NCBI GenBank assembly: GCA_030549335.1
Contig: CM060189.1
Coordinates: 53,500,953 to 53,564,952, forward strand
DNA from: Pontederia crassipes
Lineage: Eukaryota > Streptophyta > Magnoliopsida > Commelinales > Pontederiaceae
Direction: 5' to 3'
Length of the DNA stretch: 64,000 nt
The notes beneath the pieces are model-generated. The model had not been told where the DNA came from, made no database searches, and worked only from the letters and a program-made list of their open reading frames with translations. The position numbers and the translations under genes are program-made. Each line of letters opens with the position of its first letter. The stretch's first letter is position 1. Below are positions 1-11,846 of the stretch, piece by piece.

Positions 1-147
1 AAGGCTGCTCCTAGGACATTTAGATATCGTTATTCACCCAGCAATTGCAGAAAATTATGAATTTAACTTCCGAGAGAGAAAGAAGAAAAGATGGATATGA
101 GTTGACAAACTTGGTCCTATGACCATTATCAATCAAGTGAAACACCC

Positions 148-1491
148 TTGAGCCAGGAGGAATTGGATTCTATAGTTGAAGATGTCGTGTCCAAAACTCT
201 TCAAAAATATGATTTTCATGTTGGAGAACCATCACAAGTTTATTGCAATCAAGGTTCACCACAATTTCAGCAGCCCTCCAATGCTTACATGTATGCCTCA
301 TATGGTCATGAAAGTTCAAATTACTGGAATCAAAAGGAATGCTTCTCAACTAGTAGTCATTATGTTTCAAATTATTGGAATCCTGAGCAAGACTTCTCAA
401 GCAGCAATCCTTATGTTTATGACTCACAAAATCAGTTGTATTACCATCACAATCAAGGTCAAGAGTCAAATTTTCAGGTTGCAAGCAGAGATATTTCAGA
501 AGATCAGCAATCACTTAATCGAATGGAGATTATGTTGGACTTTATGAGGCGGTAGGACGAGCAACCTGCAAACTTGAAAACAATATGTATGAAAGTAGAT
601 GTTCTTGGAGCTGGATTGGAGGCCAAGCTTTGTTTGCAGTCCAGTCAAGAAGTCCTACAAATCCAACCTGCCCTTGTGAAAGAAGAAATTCAGGAAATGA
701 AGATGGAAATTGAGAAAGAGATGAATGAAGAAAAAGAAGTAGTCATGGCGGCTGAAATTGAAAAGGAGTCTATCACACTTATAGAACAAGCCAAGAAACA
801 AGATGAAGTTGCTGAAGTTATTGAAAAAGCTGCTCCAATGATACCAGCAATGAATCACATTGAAGACCCACTCATAAGGTTCCCATCCAATGAAGAATTA
901 ATTCTAGAAGACTCTGATTTTGATTCTTTGGAGAAACTATCAGATACACACCTTTGTGATGATGGCTGCAACTCAATTCACTTATTGTCTATCCCTAAAG
1001 ATGAGTCACCTCCTGCATCCAACTGTCCAAAAGTTCTACTTGAAGCAATTTGCTCCACAAACCATCATGGATCAGTTGAAGAATGTCAACATCTTAGGGT
1101 TAAAGATGAAGAAACATCAAAAGAGAAGAAGTGGCCTGAACTTGAATCAAGCACTAATTCATTTGAAGTCATTCAAAGTTCCAAAGTCTCACCCATCTCA
1201 TTTTCCATTGGGCAACTGGTTATGACAGCAAAGCCACATGATGAAACTGAAATGGCCAAGGAGGATAAAAAAGCAGAAGAAATTTCTTTCCAAATAGAGG
1301 CTATAGAAAAATTTAGATTTGTAGAAGGAATTGAACATTCAATGAAGGAAGACCATTGCTTTCCTACTGAAAGATGGAACCAAGAGCTCAAAGATCTTCC
1401 AACAATGCTGCATTTAAAGAGGCCATTGAAGAAATGGTTGCTTAAACAAAATGGTGATCCAGGAGATTCAGATGTCATAGATGAGAAGTAA
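148..1491 (+). pseudogene. Unrecognised acidic reading frame carried by element A1
   Basis: I do not recognise this product. The first part (148-555) is rich in Tyr, Asn, Gln and Ser with repeated SNYWN and YY/HH-type patches, similar in feel to the low-complexity C-terminal part of Athila-type gag proteins. The second part (574-1491) is strongly charged, with a Glu/Lys-rich probable coiled coil (residues about 35-85) and then an acidic tail with no known motif. No zinc knuckle, protease DSGA-type motif, reverse transcriptase YVDD or integrase signature is visible. Its position, followed by about 1.7 kb of untranslated sequence and a polypurine tract, would fit a gag-derived frame that replaced pol in a non-autonomous element. 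That function is inference. The region is a fossil with at least one break. Confidence 0.45.
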
Positions 1492-3164
1492 TGGAATGAG
1501 AAGTTAGTATATTTTTGGTACAATGAAGGAGGGATACATCCAACTGAAAAATGAAGGTCAAATATTGTGAAACTAAGAGATCCATACTTATTAGTGAAGC
1601 TGTCCACAGATTGAGATCTCTACTTGATCATATCACACTATTTAAACCTCCTTGACATCAAGAGTTGTAACAATGTCTAGCCAAAGACATTAAAGAAAGA
1701 CACTTCTTGAGAGGTAACCCAAGTCATTATCAACCTAATCTTTCTATTTTTGCAGCAATAAGTGATGAGGAACAAGTTCAAATCACAAGTCTCAAATTCA
1801 GGGAGTACCCTTACCCCTATTTCTGATTTTTACACTGAAAACTTAATGATAACTGATAATATCTTTCTCATTATATTTCATTGATCATATCATCATCTGA
1901 ATTTTCATTCATATCAGTTATCCAAATCTGCTATAGCCCAATTTCAGTGAATTTCAAAAATTCTGCACTCCAAAATCTGATTAGTTGCAAATCTGCCATT
2001 CCACTGATATCTTTTGTTTCTCTGTAGGATTAGTTGCAACTAATAAAGATTAGACCACCCAAAGATGCCGGATGAAATGCCAAGAGAATTCAAGTGCCAA
2101 ATTTCATGCATTTCACTACCACCCACCCCTCTCCCTTGCCTATTATTTTCAACCCTGAGGACAGTGTTGAGAATAAGCTTGGGGGAGGAAACTTGGTGCT
2201 TTTCTAACCTTTACACCATGTTTTCAATTGATTTTAATGTTCCTATCATAATTCATATCAGGTTATCATTGGTTTTCACAAGTTATCACTAGTTATCACT
2301 CGGTTATCAATTTTTGGGCTCAACTCAATTCTGAATTCATTTTAACTCTGAAATGGGTAGAATACTTCATTATGACAGTGGGTGCACTCCAATAACAAGT
2401 GGCCAACTTGGCCATTAGCCTTCTTGCTTTAATTGACATTATGAATTCATATGCATTTGAATGAAATTTTCAGCTGAAAAGTTTTCCTTTTTGTGGGTCA
2501 CACTATCTGATACTTATGGATTGAATTAGTAATATCAGATGTCTAGAAGGGAGTCAAGGCTCTTGCTGCCATGCTAAATAGGAAAACTTAACTTTTTGGA
2601 TAAAGGGATCTAAACTATACTTGAGTTTGAACTATTGCTCACTTCATGAACATGATAGAAAAATGAGAAAAAGGAAAAGTAAAAAGTTGCATGCATGCAT
2701 AGAAAAAAGGAAGAAAGCAAAACTTCCAAATGAATCTCTCTTCAATGCAAAAAGAAAAAAAATTAGGAGAGCAAAACTTCCAAAGGAATCTCTCCTAAAG
2801 AAAGCATGAATAAAAATCAGGTGCTAAACCTGTTTATATGCATTTCATGAATAAAAGTCAGGTGTTAAACCTGTTTAATCAATTGAAAATCTGTTCATGA
2901 AGAGATTTGTAGTTCAACCACTTTGTAAAGTTGACAATTCCTACAATTCAAACATGTTATTGCTAGTACTTCTTTCATGGCTTAAATTTGCTTTAGCCTC
3001 TGTGATTCCCTAGCTAGAAATTGAGTTTTTGAAAAGAATGAAGTGTTGGCAAAGTGGGAAACTCATTGGATCTTATTCAGTTGATTCTTCTATTCATTTG
3101 TGGATGGTAAATTCAAATTCATCCTTAATTTCTGAATGTTTTGCTTGAGGACAAGCAAAAGGCT

Positions 3165-3179
3165 AAGCTTGGGGGAGTT
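3165..3179 (+). other. Polypurine tract of element A1
   Basis: AAGCTTGGGGGAGTT directly precedes the LTR start TGATCACTAG. The same sequence with one change (AATT for AGTT) precedes the 3' LTR of element C at 33358-33372. This is the usual second-strand priming site of Athila-type elements. Confidence 0.85.
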
Positions 3180-5966
3180 TGATCACTAGCTGATCACTAT
3201 ATGTTTCTAGCCTATTTTAGATGCATTTCATACATATCGAGTCCCACTTTTGCCTATATTTGGGCCAATTATACTTGGAATGCATACATTGTGATAACTA
3301 GTTGATATTCCTCATTTCATACTTATTTCCATGTGCATAGAGGTTCTGAAATGCCAAAATCCATTAATATCTTAATTCTATGCCAAATTATCATTTTGAG
3401 GACAAGTTATCATTCCCATCTGTCAAGTTATCATTATTTTGAATGAACTGATTTTCAATGGTTTTCTTACCCTAAATCCATCATTATCATGTATAAATTA
3501 TATTTGGATAGTCACATCTCAACTTGTGCAAAGTTTTAAGCCCATTTGAACAAGTTATTATTTTTCAAGTGCCAAGTTATCGTTAAAGGGCAATTCTATC
3601 ATTTCGACATGCAAAACCATTAATTCTGCATAGGGACCTCAAGTAATCATTTTGTTATTGTTTTAACTCATTGCTGGTCAAATTTCATCACATTTGGATA
3701 ACCACAACTCAAGTTATCATAAGTTATCATTTTTAAGTCATATAAATTATCATTTTTGGGCACACAAGTTATCACTTCTTAGAAATCTCATTCATATTTG
3801 ATTTCTGAATGCACTCACTTGTTACCCTAGTCCATTTGATGCTTCTAATACTTTGAATCACTTGCATTTGGATAATTTCCATGATTTGTGACAAGTTATC
3901 ATTCCAGGCCCCTAAAATCATTAAAATCGATATATGTTATCACTCCTGCACAACACTTAATCTCATCTGAAGTTGGAGCTAGTAACTATCATTATCCTAA
4001 TCCTTATTTGTCAAAATACTACTCAAGAGCTTTGATGCTTGCTGTTTGGGTTTTTGTAGCAAGGAGAAAAGGTGGCCAAAAAGTGGAAAAAGATAGGGGG
4101 ACCACTGATTTCCTGCACCAAAAGCTGTCACTGCAGCAAGGAATCTTCAGGCCAGAAACAGGTGGCTGCAATCAGGAGGATTAGAACATTCTGATGCTGA
4201 TCCAAAGGTGGAGAGGAGTCATATAAAAGGTGGAATTTCTGGAGGAGGAAAGGGGGGCTGGTCATTCAGGGTTTGGAGCAAGAAAGGAGGGCTGCTGCTG
4301 TGGAGCTGCTGCTGGCCGAGACATCTTCAAGAAGGATGATTTGTATTTGTTTCTCAATTCATTTGATGTCAAGTTCTGTAAATATGAGGAGCTAAACTCC
4401 ATTTCTTCTAGGATAGGATAGTAGTTTAGATTAGTTTTGGATGGATATGGACAGAACTATAATCCTGCATTGAATCAAATCTGGTTTTCAGATTTCAGAA
4501 CTATTCTGCATTGATTTATGTCATTGATAGGTCTCATTTGCAATCTAAACTAAGAAGTTATCTTTTGATCTAACTCTTGTTCAGAAATGAATAGGAATCA
4601 ATGGCATGTTATTGGATTTCATTTTATTGCAATCTGATTTCTGATTTCTAGTTTTCTAATTTTCTGAATTTCTGGACCTGATATCCTGAATATTCTGATT
4701 TCTGTGGCTGTTTGAACCTGTTCTTCACTCTCAATCTAATTAGTTGAGTCATTGGGATGTTGCTATTGTTCCTACCTTGTTCAAAAATGAATCAAGATGT
4801 TTGGACAATCATTTTGACTCAAATCAGATTGTTCCTCTGATTTTTGAACTAAAAGCCTGAATTTTGATTTTTTCTAATTTCTTTTTGGAACCTATTTTGC
4901 CAATTGAATCCCCTGAATCTAATCTATCACTGAGAGATGAATCTTAAGGATGTCTTGCAGTCCAGAGATGGGTCAAGAATCAGTTGGCAAACCAGAATTC
5001 CATTCGTTTATGCTTTTGATTTCCTGAATTTGCAAAATTCTATTTGCTGATTTCTTTTTCTGATTTCCATTTGAATTCTGATTTCCATCATTTTAATCCA
5101 CTACTGAGAGGTAGTCTTAAGGGCTTCCTTGAGATCCAGAGATGGGACAAGGAGCAATAGGAATTGTGAATTCCTGTGGTCTTATGTTTTGCATTTCCAA
5201 TTGAGTTGTGTTTGTTTGGATTTCAATTTACTTTGCAACCGTGAGGTTGATTTTAAATCCTCCTGGAATTCAGAGATGAATCAAGGATCACAAGCACCAT
5301 TATTGAGTAGATTTTATGTTGGTTTGATTGATTGGAGTGATTCCATGTTTTTATGATTGCAATTACAAGTTATCATTCCAGAATTCTTTGAATTGTAAAA
5401 ATCAGCATTGCATTTTCATTTGAGCTCAGTGATAACTTGATTTTCAGTGAGGACCCTCTATTGATTCAACCTAGCTAACAACTATATGACAATATGTTGC
5501 TTAGTTAAAGGCTAATTGAGCTGTGGGAGCAGCTATATTTCAAGTTGAATCAAAATTGGGCATTCAATGATAACTTGATCCTATCCATCCTTAATTAATT
5601 TAGATGAACCCCAAATCCTAGAAAAACCTTCCTCATTGATAGTTAAACCTTTTTAGACTTCAATTTAGCATTTATAACTCAGTTTTGATAAGTTTCCAAA
5701 ACCCAAAAATTAGTTATCATTTCATTTCCCATTAAAAATCTGTTTTCACTTTCCTTTAAAAATCTATTTTTAGCCATTAGAGTAAAACTAATCTAGATTA
5801 TTTTAGGGTGTCTTAGACTTCAAATTCTTGTGGATACGACAACCTGAGTCTACTACAACTTATCTGTGCACTTGCAGCTAGTGAGTTGGGAGACCAAAAA
5901 TTAAAAAAATTGACCTTTTCTTTAATTTCAGCAAGTTATCACTAGAAAATCCAAATATCACTATCA
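3180..5966 (+). repeat. 3' LTR of element A1 (family A, 2787 bp)
   Basis: It starts TGATCACTAGCTGATCA right after the polypurine tract and ends ATATCACTATCA, giving TGAT...ATCA inverted ends. The same sequence is found reversed at 25507-28127, and its last ~780 bases again at 29274-30053; all three copies share the end TCACTATCA and then diverge. The first ~750 bases are studded with the 10-mer AAGTTATCAT. The middle is rich in CTGATTTCTGATT-like runs. Short peptides that can be translated here are not conserved between copies. Confidence 0.85.
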
Positions 5967-7217
5967 AGAAGATCAAAGAAATTATCATCATCTTTCACCT
6001 TGTAGAGTTAGTATCTGAAGGAGAGATTCTTGTAACTCCTTCTCATTCACTTTCTCTACATAATCAGTGACATAATGGGGATTAATTGGGTGGCCACTCA
6101 TCATGACACCAAATTAATTTTTATTTAATCAATAAGTTTAAATATCGATGGCCCATATTATATTGATCAATATCTTATCATTGTTCGATCCATGATTCGA
6201 TTGGATCATCATTCAATCATGATCGTCCGATTGAGTTTAGGGCATACAATTAATTAATTATCAGTCTTAATTATTATATTGGACATCTATTTTTGAAAGA
6301 GTTGTAAATTTCATTTTGAATACTCGTATATCTTTATATATTTTGAATATCCCCGATGAACATCATTGCATAATTATATTTCATAAACATCTTGTTCAGA
6401 GAATATTGAAGACTCATTCTTGTATTGTTGTGGCCACAAACTTTGTTTATCAGTCTGACTTATTATACTGGACATATATTTTTGAAAGAGTTATAGATTC
6501 CATTTTAAATATTCATATATCTTTATGTATTTTGAATACACCTGATGAATGTCCTTGGATATTCATTTTTCAACGATCTTTCAACGTTATCAAAGAATAT
6601 TCATAAACACATAATATGGTATCTTAGTACAAAACCACGTGCACAATTATGTTAAAGAAAAACTTGCTAACAATCCAACGAACTAGTTTTTCATGCTCAT
6701 TTCAGTGAATTTGTTCTCAAACAAGCACTCGTGTATTCGTCAAACATTTTGATCAATGAACTACACAATCACCTAACTGGATTGAAACTATCATATCATC
6801 AATCCCTTAAATGACGAATAGATTTTTGAAGTAGACATAATGTATCTCATGTTACATGAACATATCATATAAGATTTGTCATATTCATACTTCATGGATA
6901 ATGTCATGAATTTAGTATTCTAACATATTATGGAAATAATGCCAATAATTGTATAAACTTGATAATTCAATTAACTTTCATTATGATCATATCATAAAAG
7001 TTGGAAAAATCCAAATTGATCAAAGCATAACTTTTCTAATGATCATATGATATTAGTTATACCTTATTTAAACTCATTATTTTGATATAACTTCGAGTAT
7101 TTGATTATGTTTAGGCCACACATGTCTCAACAAACCTTATATTAATACCTAATATCTAATAAGTTTCAAATACCACCACTTATTATAGCAATTTTTGAAT
7201 ACGTCAAATATTCTCCC
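5967..7217 (-). mobile_element. Probable Ty1/copia 3' LTR, minus strand, interrupted by A1
   Basis: At about 7207-7221 the plus strand reads TTCTCCCACTTGCACTAA, the complement of the TTAGTGCAAGTGGGAGAA-type polypurine tract that precedes 3' LTRs of many plant copia elements. An LTR on the minus strand would therefore run leftwards from about 7217, and A1 would have inserted into it at 5966/5967. No coding domain supports the call and the outer end is lost, so the boundary and the family are tentative. The stretch is AT-rich and includes the 189-bp duplication described separately. Confidence 0.35.
6263..6640. repeat. Diverged tandem duplication, period about 189 bp
   Basis: The text from 'cagtcttaattattatattggacat' (6263) reappears as 'cagtctgacttattatactggacat' (6452), and both copies continue through 'tttttgaaagagtt', 'catatatctttat' and 'aagaatattca'-type text. 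The copies have clearly drifted apart, so the duplication is old. No function is apparent. Confidence 0.7.
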
Positions 7218-7477
7218 ACTTGCACTAAATTTAATCTGTCATAGTTTTTAAAAACTCATATTCTAAAGATGCATTTTAGATTAAGTTTAGTTCTTGAATA
7301 TGCTTTAAATATATATATGTGCGACAATTGATGTGGAGAAATAATGTATACTTTTCATCTATGTTCAATATGCATTTATTCCATATTTTACTATATTCTC
7401 ATGCTTGAACACATATTTTATTATTGAAACAAAAATTTTATTATTTCACCACATCCATCTTCTAAATGCTATATTTC
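7218..7477. other. AT-rich stretch without gene
   Basis: Nothing codes here. If the copia reading to the left is right, this is the untranslated region internal to that element's 3' LTR. It ends where a different LTR-like unit appears to start. Confidence 0.4.
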
Positions 7478-9312
7478 TGGGATATTATTACTTGCGTTGA
7501 TTGCTTTCCATGCAGAAATCTCAATCGACAATTCATAAGGGCCTACGGGTGTATTCGCCCAACCCAGAGACTTCGACGAATTTGAAGGCAAACAACGCAC
7601 TTCACCAGCCCAGTTGTCCAAAGCAGCAAACAACAAAAAAAAACCTTTCCACATCAACTTGGTAGATTGCATTGCACAAGATATGGTCAGATGTGGATAA
7701 CAAAATAGTTGCTGGGACAAATGGACAGGTGGCAAGGAGAAGGGAGCCAGCCATGAAGGAGCACAAGAGCATCTTTTTTTGGCTGGAAAAGATGGATAAG
7801 TGGCAAGCTAAAAGGAGACAACCATGAAGGACCACAACAAAGATTTGACTGAAAAGTTGGACAAGTGGCAAACCAAGAGGCAGGAGGGACCACGTGCATT
7901 TTCTTTGGTTGAAAAAGCTGAAGAAAAATATAAGAAAGCAGTTGGAAAAGCAATGGATATGTGACACAATCCGTTGGGTTATAAAAGCACAAAAAGGCTG
8001 TTGAAGAAGGGATTCTAATTTTGACTGAGTTTGGATCCATTACTGCTAGAAGGAGGAGCTGAGGAGGAGGTTGCAGCCTCTCCTTCTTTTGTTTTCTTTG
8101 TTTTTCTTCTTTTCCTCTTCTTTTGTTTTCCTAATGTGTAGCTGAACAACCAGCTAGTGGCTGAGAGGTGTTCTGTGATGGAACTTTACGTTTTCTATTC
8201 TTTTCTCCTTTGTCATCATATTATTTAAAAGATTGTCAAACCTTGCTACTGTTTATTTAAGTTGTCCTTTGTTTCGTCTTGTGCTGAAGAGTCATGATAA
8301 ATTTATATTTGGATTGAGGTTTTGAATCACTTTTGCCATGCTCCTGACCAAAGGGATGTTTTAGGCCCTACGTGATCGAACGTAGAGACATCGAGCGCCA
8401 GCTAGGATTTGATTGAGGTTTTAAATCATTCTCGCGTTTGAAGTGCTTGCAGGGTTCTTTTCACTTTCTCCTTTGTTTTACCATTGTCATCTTCGATTCT
8501 CTTTGATTCTAAGAGCTTCTACTCGAGAGGGAAAATCTTACTCCTCCTTCATCGTTAGCGATCCGAGAGGGCATATGGCGAATGAGTTACGTCTAAAGAA
8601 CTCTTAGCAATACTAAGCTTTGTTTCCAAATCAGTTTCTCTCCTAAATCATCTAAACATTCTTTGCGACATCCCAATTTTTTACGTTCTACCCGAGAGGG
8701 TTATTCTTATTACTCTGAGGCGGATGTAAGGTGATCGTAGCTATCTTGTTCTCAATTTATTTCTTTAAGAACACCTAGGCACTAGAATCCCGTGAAGGCT
8801 TAGCTCAATCCAAAGAGGAAAGGTTGATTTATATGTTCAAGCATCGTTCACGAGAGTGACGATTGCGTTGGACATGTGAATCCCTTCACGTATGTTAACT
8901 GGACTCGCCGCGAGCACGAGAGTGTCACGGACAAGTTGAGTGTTCTTTATCACGAAGTTACCCTAATTCACACGTTAAGGGGCAATCTATCATCTTTACC
9001 CTAAACCGAAGATCAGAAAACATAAATCCTAAGCAAAGACACCTCCCTAGTCCTAGCATTTATCTACACTGATTTTTGTCTACTTTTGCATTAAAAACCC
9101 ATAAAAATTAGTGTAGTCTTATTTGTTATAATTTCTACTTTATAGCATTTCACTTTCTTATTTTGAACAACACCTTTAGACTTATGCTTTTCCTGCAAAT
9201 AGTTTAATTAATTGTGAACATTTCGACTTTATCTCTGTGGATCGATCCTCAAGCACTACAATGACATGTTGTATACTTGCGATTCTCGTAGTAATTGTAA
9301 TATCTCTACCTT
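7478..9312 (+). repeat. LTR-like segment of a Ty3 element (family H), boundaries approximate
   Basis: A TATA-like GGTTATAAAAGCAC lies at about 7977-7990, followed by a pyrimidine-rich stretch. A long segment follows with repeated 'ctcgagaggg', 'gatccgagagggc' and 'cccgagaggg' phrases (8520-8900) and an ending 'ctgtggatcgatcctcaagcactac' to 'acttgcgattctcg' (9235-9290). That ending is the style of Athila/Tat-type LTR 3' parts ('ctgtgg[ga]ttcga...acttgc', compare 14448-14500). The start TGGGATATTATTACTTGCG and the end GTAATTGTAATATCTC are loosely inverted, which is why I place the ends here. No primer site follows, so it is a solo or broken LTR. Peptides translatable at 7469-8040 on the minus strand are low-complexity repeats of this LTR, not genes. 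Confidence 0.4.
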
Positions 9313-10179
9313 AATCACATATGATTAAATGTATTAATATTATGTTATGTGATGATTTTATTCCCTAATATATATGTTAAAGTGGAAGGTACAGTTCTAT
9401 ATCTCTAAAAATTATGAAATTAAATCTGTAAATACTTGCTGAAGTCTAATGTTCAAGGCCTTTAGAATTGGATTGATTGGATATACACAGAAAGTTATGT
9501 ATGAAACCCTAGGGTCACTCAGGCTGTTCCAGAAAAGTAGTTAGGCTGAAATGATAATTTGGCCATAAATTCCACACTTAAGGTTTTATGTTATAATTTA
9601 AGGAATAGAAATAGATGTCTGTAAGAGTTCTGGAGCAATTGGAATTTCATGAAAATAGTACGTGTACTAGGAATTATAAATTTTATAAGGCACAAGTCAT
9701 AGTCTCTTAGTTTCAGAAGTATGACATAACATCACAAAATCTAATAATTTTGTAGATTAATATATAATGAGAAAAATTATAACATTGATACTAATTCAAG
9801 ATTTGGAAGTCTAGTTTTGTTAGAAATTTGACTCCATATGATAGGATGTATATCCAAAAAGTTATGAATTTTATACTAAATACTATGTAGTCTGTCAGGG
9901 TTCTAAAATGAAACAGAATATAAGTTTATTATATAATTTTCTAAGGTCATTTCACAATGAGTTAATTATGAGTTTTACGTTGTTTATAGTTGATGAAGTG
10001 TTCTGTCACTGAAAATTGGTTTCACATCGATAGGAGTTATACACTAATTATTATATATTTTGTATTGTACATTGTGCAATATTCTATATGCAAATAGTTA
10101 CAAAGTGTTTGTGCTAAAATGACCATACGATGCGTGAATGTAGAAATTGATTAATGGTCATATTTTATTACATGATACA

Positions 10180-10832
10180 TGATATGATATATTGTCCGCT
10201 CTGCCCCTTCCCTGGGCTCACGGTTTTCGAACGCGTCACACCTGGCGAAGGACATATTCCCATATGTACCCAACATCTCTCCCGTGACTTATGCATGTGG
10301 GACTAATCCAAGGCATGCCTCATGCATCCTTCCCCCTTAGGGGACTCAACGCCCTCGTTGAGTGATCACATCCCACCATGCACAGAGGCTCACGCTGAGT
10401 GGCTCGGATACCATATGTAACATTCCCCATCAGCGTGTGATATTATCCGCTCTGGGCCTTGGCCCGCACGGTTTTACCAAAACGCGTCATATGGTATTAG
10501 GGCCACTCCGCGTGAGCCTCTGTGCATGGTGGGGTGCGATCACTCAACGAGGGCGTTGAGTCCCCTAAGGGGGAAGGATGCATGGGGCATGCCTTGGATT
10601 AGTCCCACATGCATAAGTCACGGAAGAGATGCTGGGTATATATCTGAGCATGTCCTTCATCAGGTGTGACGCGTTAGAAAACCGTGAGCCCAGGGGGTCA
10701 GAGCGGACAGTATCACGCTGAGTATAGAGGTGAGCCGCTGCGCTACTCTGATACCAGGTGACGCATTTTGGTAAAACCGTGCGGGTCGAGGCCCAGAGCG
10801 GATAATATCACACGCTGATGGGGAATGTTACA
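10180..10832. repeat. Inverted-repeat cluster of short TRIM-like terminal repeats
   Basis: Four copies of a ~74-bp unit are visible: a partial plus copy ending GCGTCA at 10238; a full plus copy 10416-10489 (TGTAACATTCCCC...AACGCGTCA); a partial minus copy from 10667 (TGACGCGTTAG...); and a full minus copy 10759-10832 (TGACGCATTTTGG...GGGAATGTTACA). The spacers 10239-10415 and 10490-10666 are near-perfect reverse complements of each other, sharing GGGGACTCAACGCCCTC and CACCATGCACAGAGGCTCA. Met-type primer-site text (GGCTCGGATACCA and TGGTATTAGGGCC) flanks the unit at 10401-10413 and 10492-10504, which is why I call the units miniature LTRs. TGTAACATYCCC...GATATTRTCCGCTYTGGGCC repeats are common in plant genomes. 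The ~640-bp foldback is GC-rich against AT-rich surroundings. Confidence 0.75.
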
Positions 10833-11028
10833 TGCATAGTTGAAAGACTTGTAAGGCTCACAATTTATCCTTGCATGGTTGAAAAATCTAGTTAGACTGA
10901 TAGTTTACCCTTGCATAATTGAAAAATCTAGTAAGGCTGATAGTTTACCCTTGCATGATTGAAAAATCTTGTAAGGCCGACAGCTTACCCCTATACGGTT
11001 GAAAGACCTTATAGGGATGACAGATATC
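10833..11028. repeat. 40-bp tandem repeat, about five copies
   Basis: Units start near 10833, 10872, 10912, 10952 and 10992 with TGCATRRTTGAAAAATCT and continue GTAAGGCTGATAGTTTACCC. The outer copies have drifted most. It lies inside the chromovirus-type LTR immediately after the foldback. Confidence 0.85.
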
Positions 11029-11846
11029 CTGAATGAGATTTTAGATTGTTTGGAGCTAAGTGCCATGTGAATTAGTATGAGCCACATTTGAATTCATAGA
11101 GACCACCTCTAAAATCCATCAACCTTCTCGATAGGATCGACCGATATCCCGAAAGGGATGCCTCTAGCCAGATGATGATATGACATGTATAGACATACAA
11201 GATTCATTCATCCATACATTCATGGTTTGTGCATCGATGTCTCATTCTTACGCATGATATGATGATTGTATTTTTGACATGACCTATAGATGTATAGATG
11301 TTTTTTTATATCTTATGACATGATAAAGGTTTGAATTGCTTATAAGTTATTGTTCTATAATATACGCTGAAATAAAATAGTAATACTTTTCAAGCATGAA
11401 GAAATAATGTTAATCTTATTTTACTCAAATGAAATATGTGATAACACATAAGTTATGAGTTTTTGACTTACTGAGCTGTTGATTTCTCATATTGTTATTC
11501 TCAATATTTTTCAGATCAGTAGACTAGTCTGTGGCCGTACTTGGTGATCCTCTATCAAGATTGGAAGCACTTTTGATGAGAGGCACATATGAGCCTTAGA
11601 TCTTTTAAGTCCCTTTGAGAGGACTAAAGAGAAGTGTTTTGGATGTGTATTATTAAAAAGAAATAGAAAGGTTTTATTTTAATATGTGATACTACTTTTG
11701 TATAAGTACATAGATGTTTACTTATTTTGAATGATATGATATCATAAGGTATGGTTTGAATACTTTAATTATTATATCTTCTGCATGAATTATAGCACGC
11801 TTCCACAAACTATACAAGATTATAAATTTTAAAATATCATTCGACA

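Larger units (their letters stand above)
1..3179 (+). mobile_element. Athila-like Ty3 LTR element A1, 3' internal region (runs off left edge)
   Basis: This is the internal region of an LTR retrotransposon whose 3' LTR begins at 3180. The lineage call rests on a polypurine tract of the form AAGCTTGGGGGAG directly before the LTR, the phrase 'gaggacaagcaaaaggctaagcttggggg' split around it, and an earlier 'ctgaggacagtgttgagaataagcttggggg'-like stretch near 2155-2190; the same signposts occur in element C (32445-32475 and 33340-33372). The stretch 1492-3164 has no convincing reading frame and reads as the long AT-rich 3' untranslated part. The 5' LTR, primer site and any gag start lie outside the window. 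The element is incomplete here and looks broken. No pol domain is visible, so it may be a non-autonomous family member. Confidence 0.75.
9313..11846 (+). repeat. Chromovirus-type LTR (family E), truncated, with inserted repeats
   Basis: The part 11440-11640 has the layout seen in Tekay/Del-type chromovirus LTRs: 'gacttactgagctgttgattt', a TTTCAG, then 'atcagtagactagtctgtgg'. It parallels 'cctacgtactgagttatctca' in element B and 'ccctacgtactgagtattttt' in element D. Neither a clean TG start nor a GTTACA end with a Met-type primer site is seen; the right side is replaced by an Athila-type LTR end at about 11847. A TRIM-like foldback and a 40-bp tandem array sit inside it. There is no coding sequence. 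Confidence 0.45.

Noticed and set aside
7469-8040. Minus-strand frames with Leu/Phe/Cys-rich repeats
   Set aside because: They cover direct repeats of 'ggacaagtggcaa' type in an LTR and have no domain.
10362-10559. 65-codon plus frame
   Set aside because: It runs through the middle of the foldback and encodes palindromic DNA, not a conserved protein.
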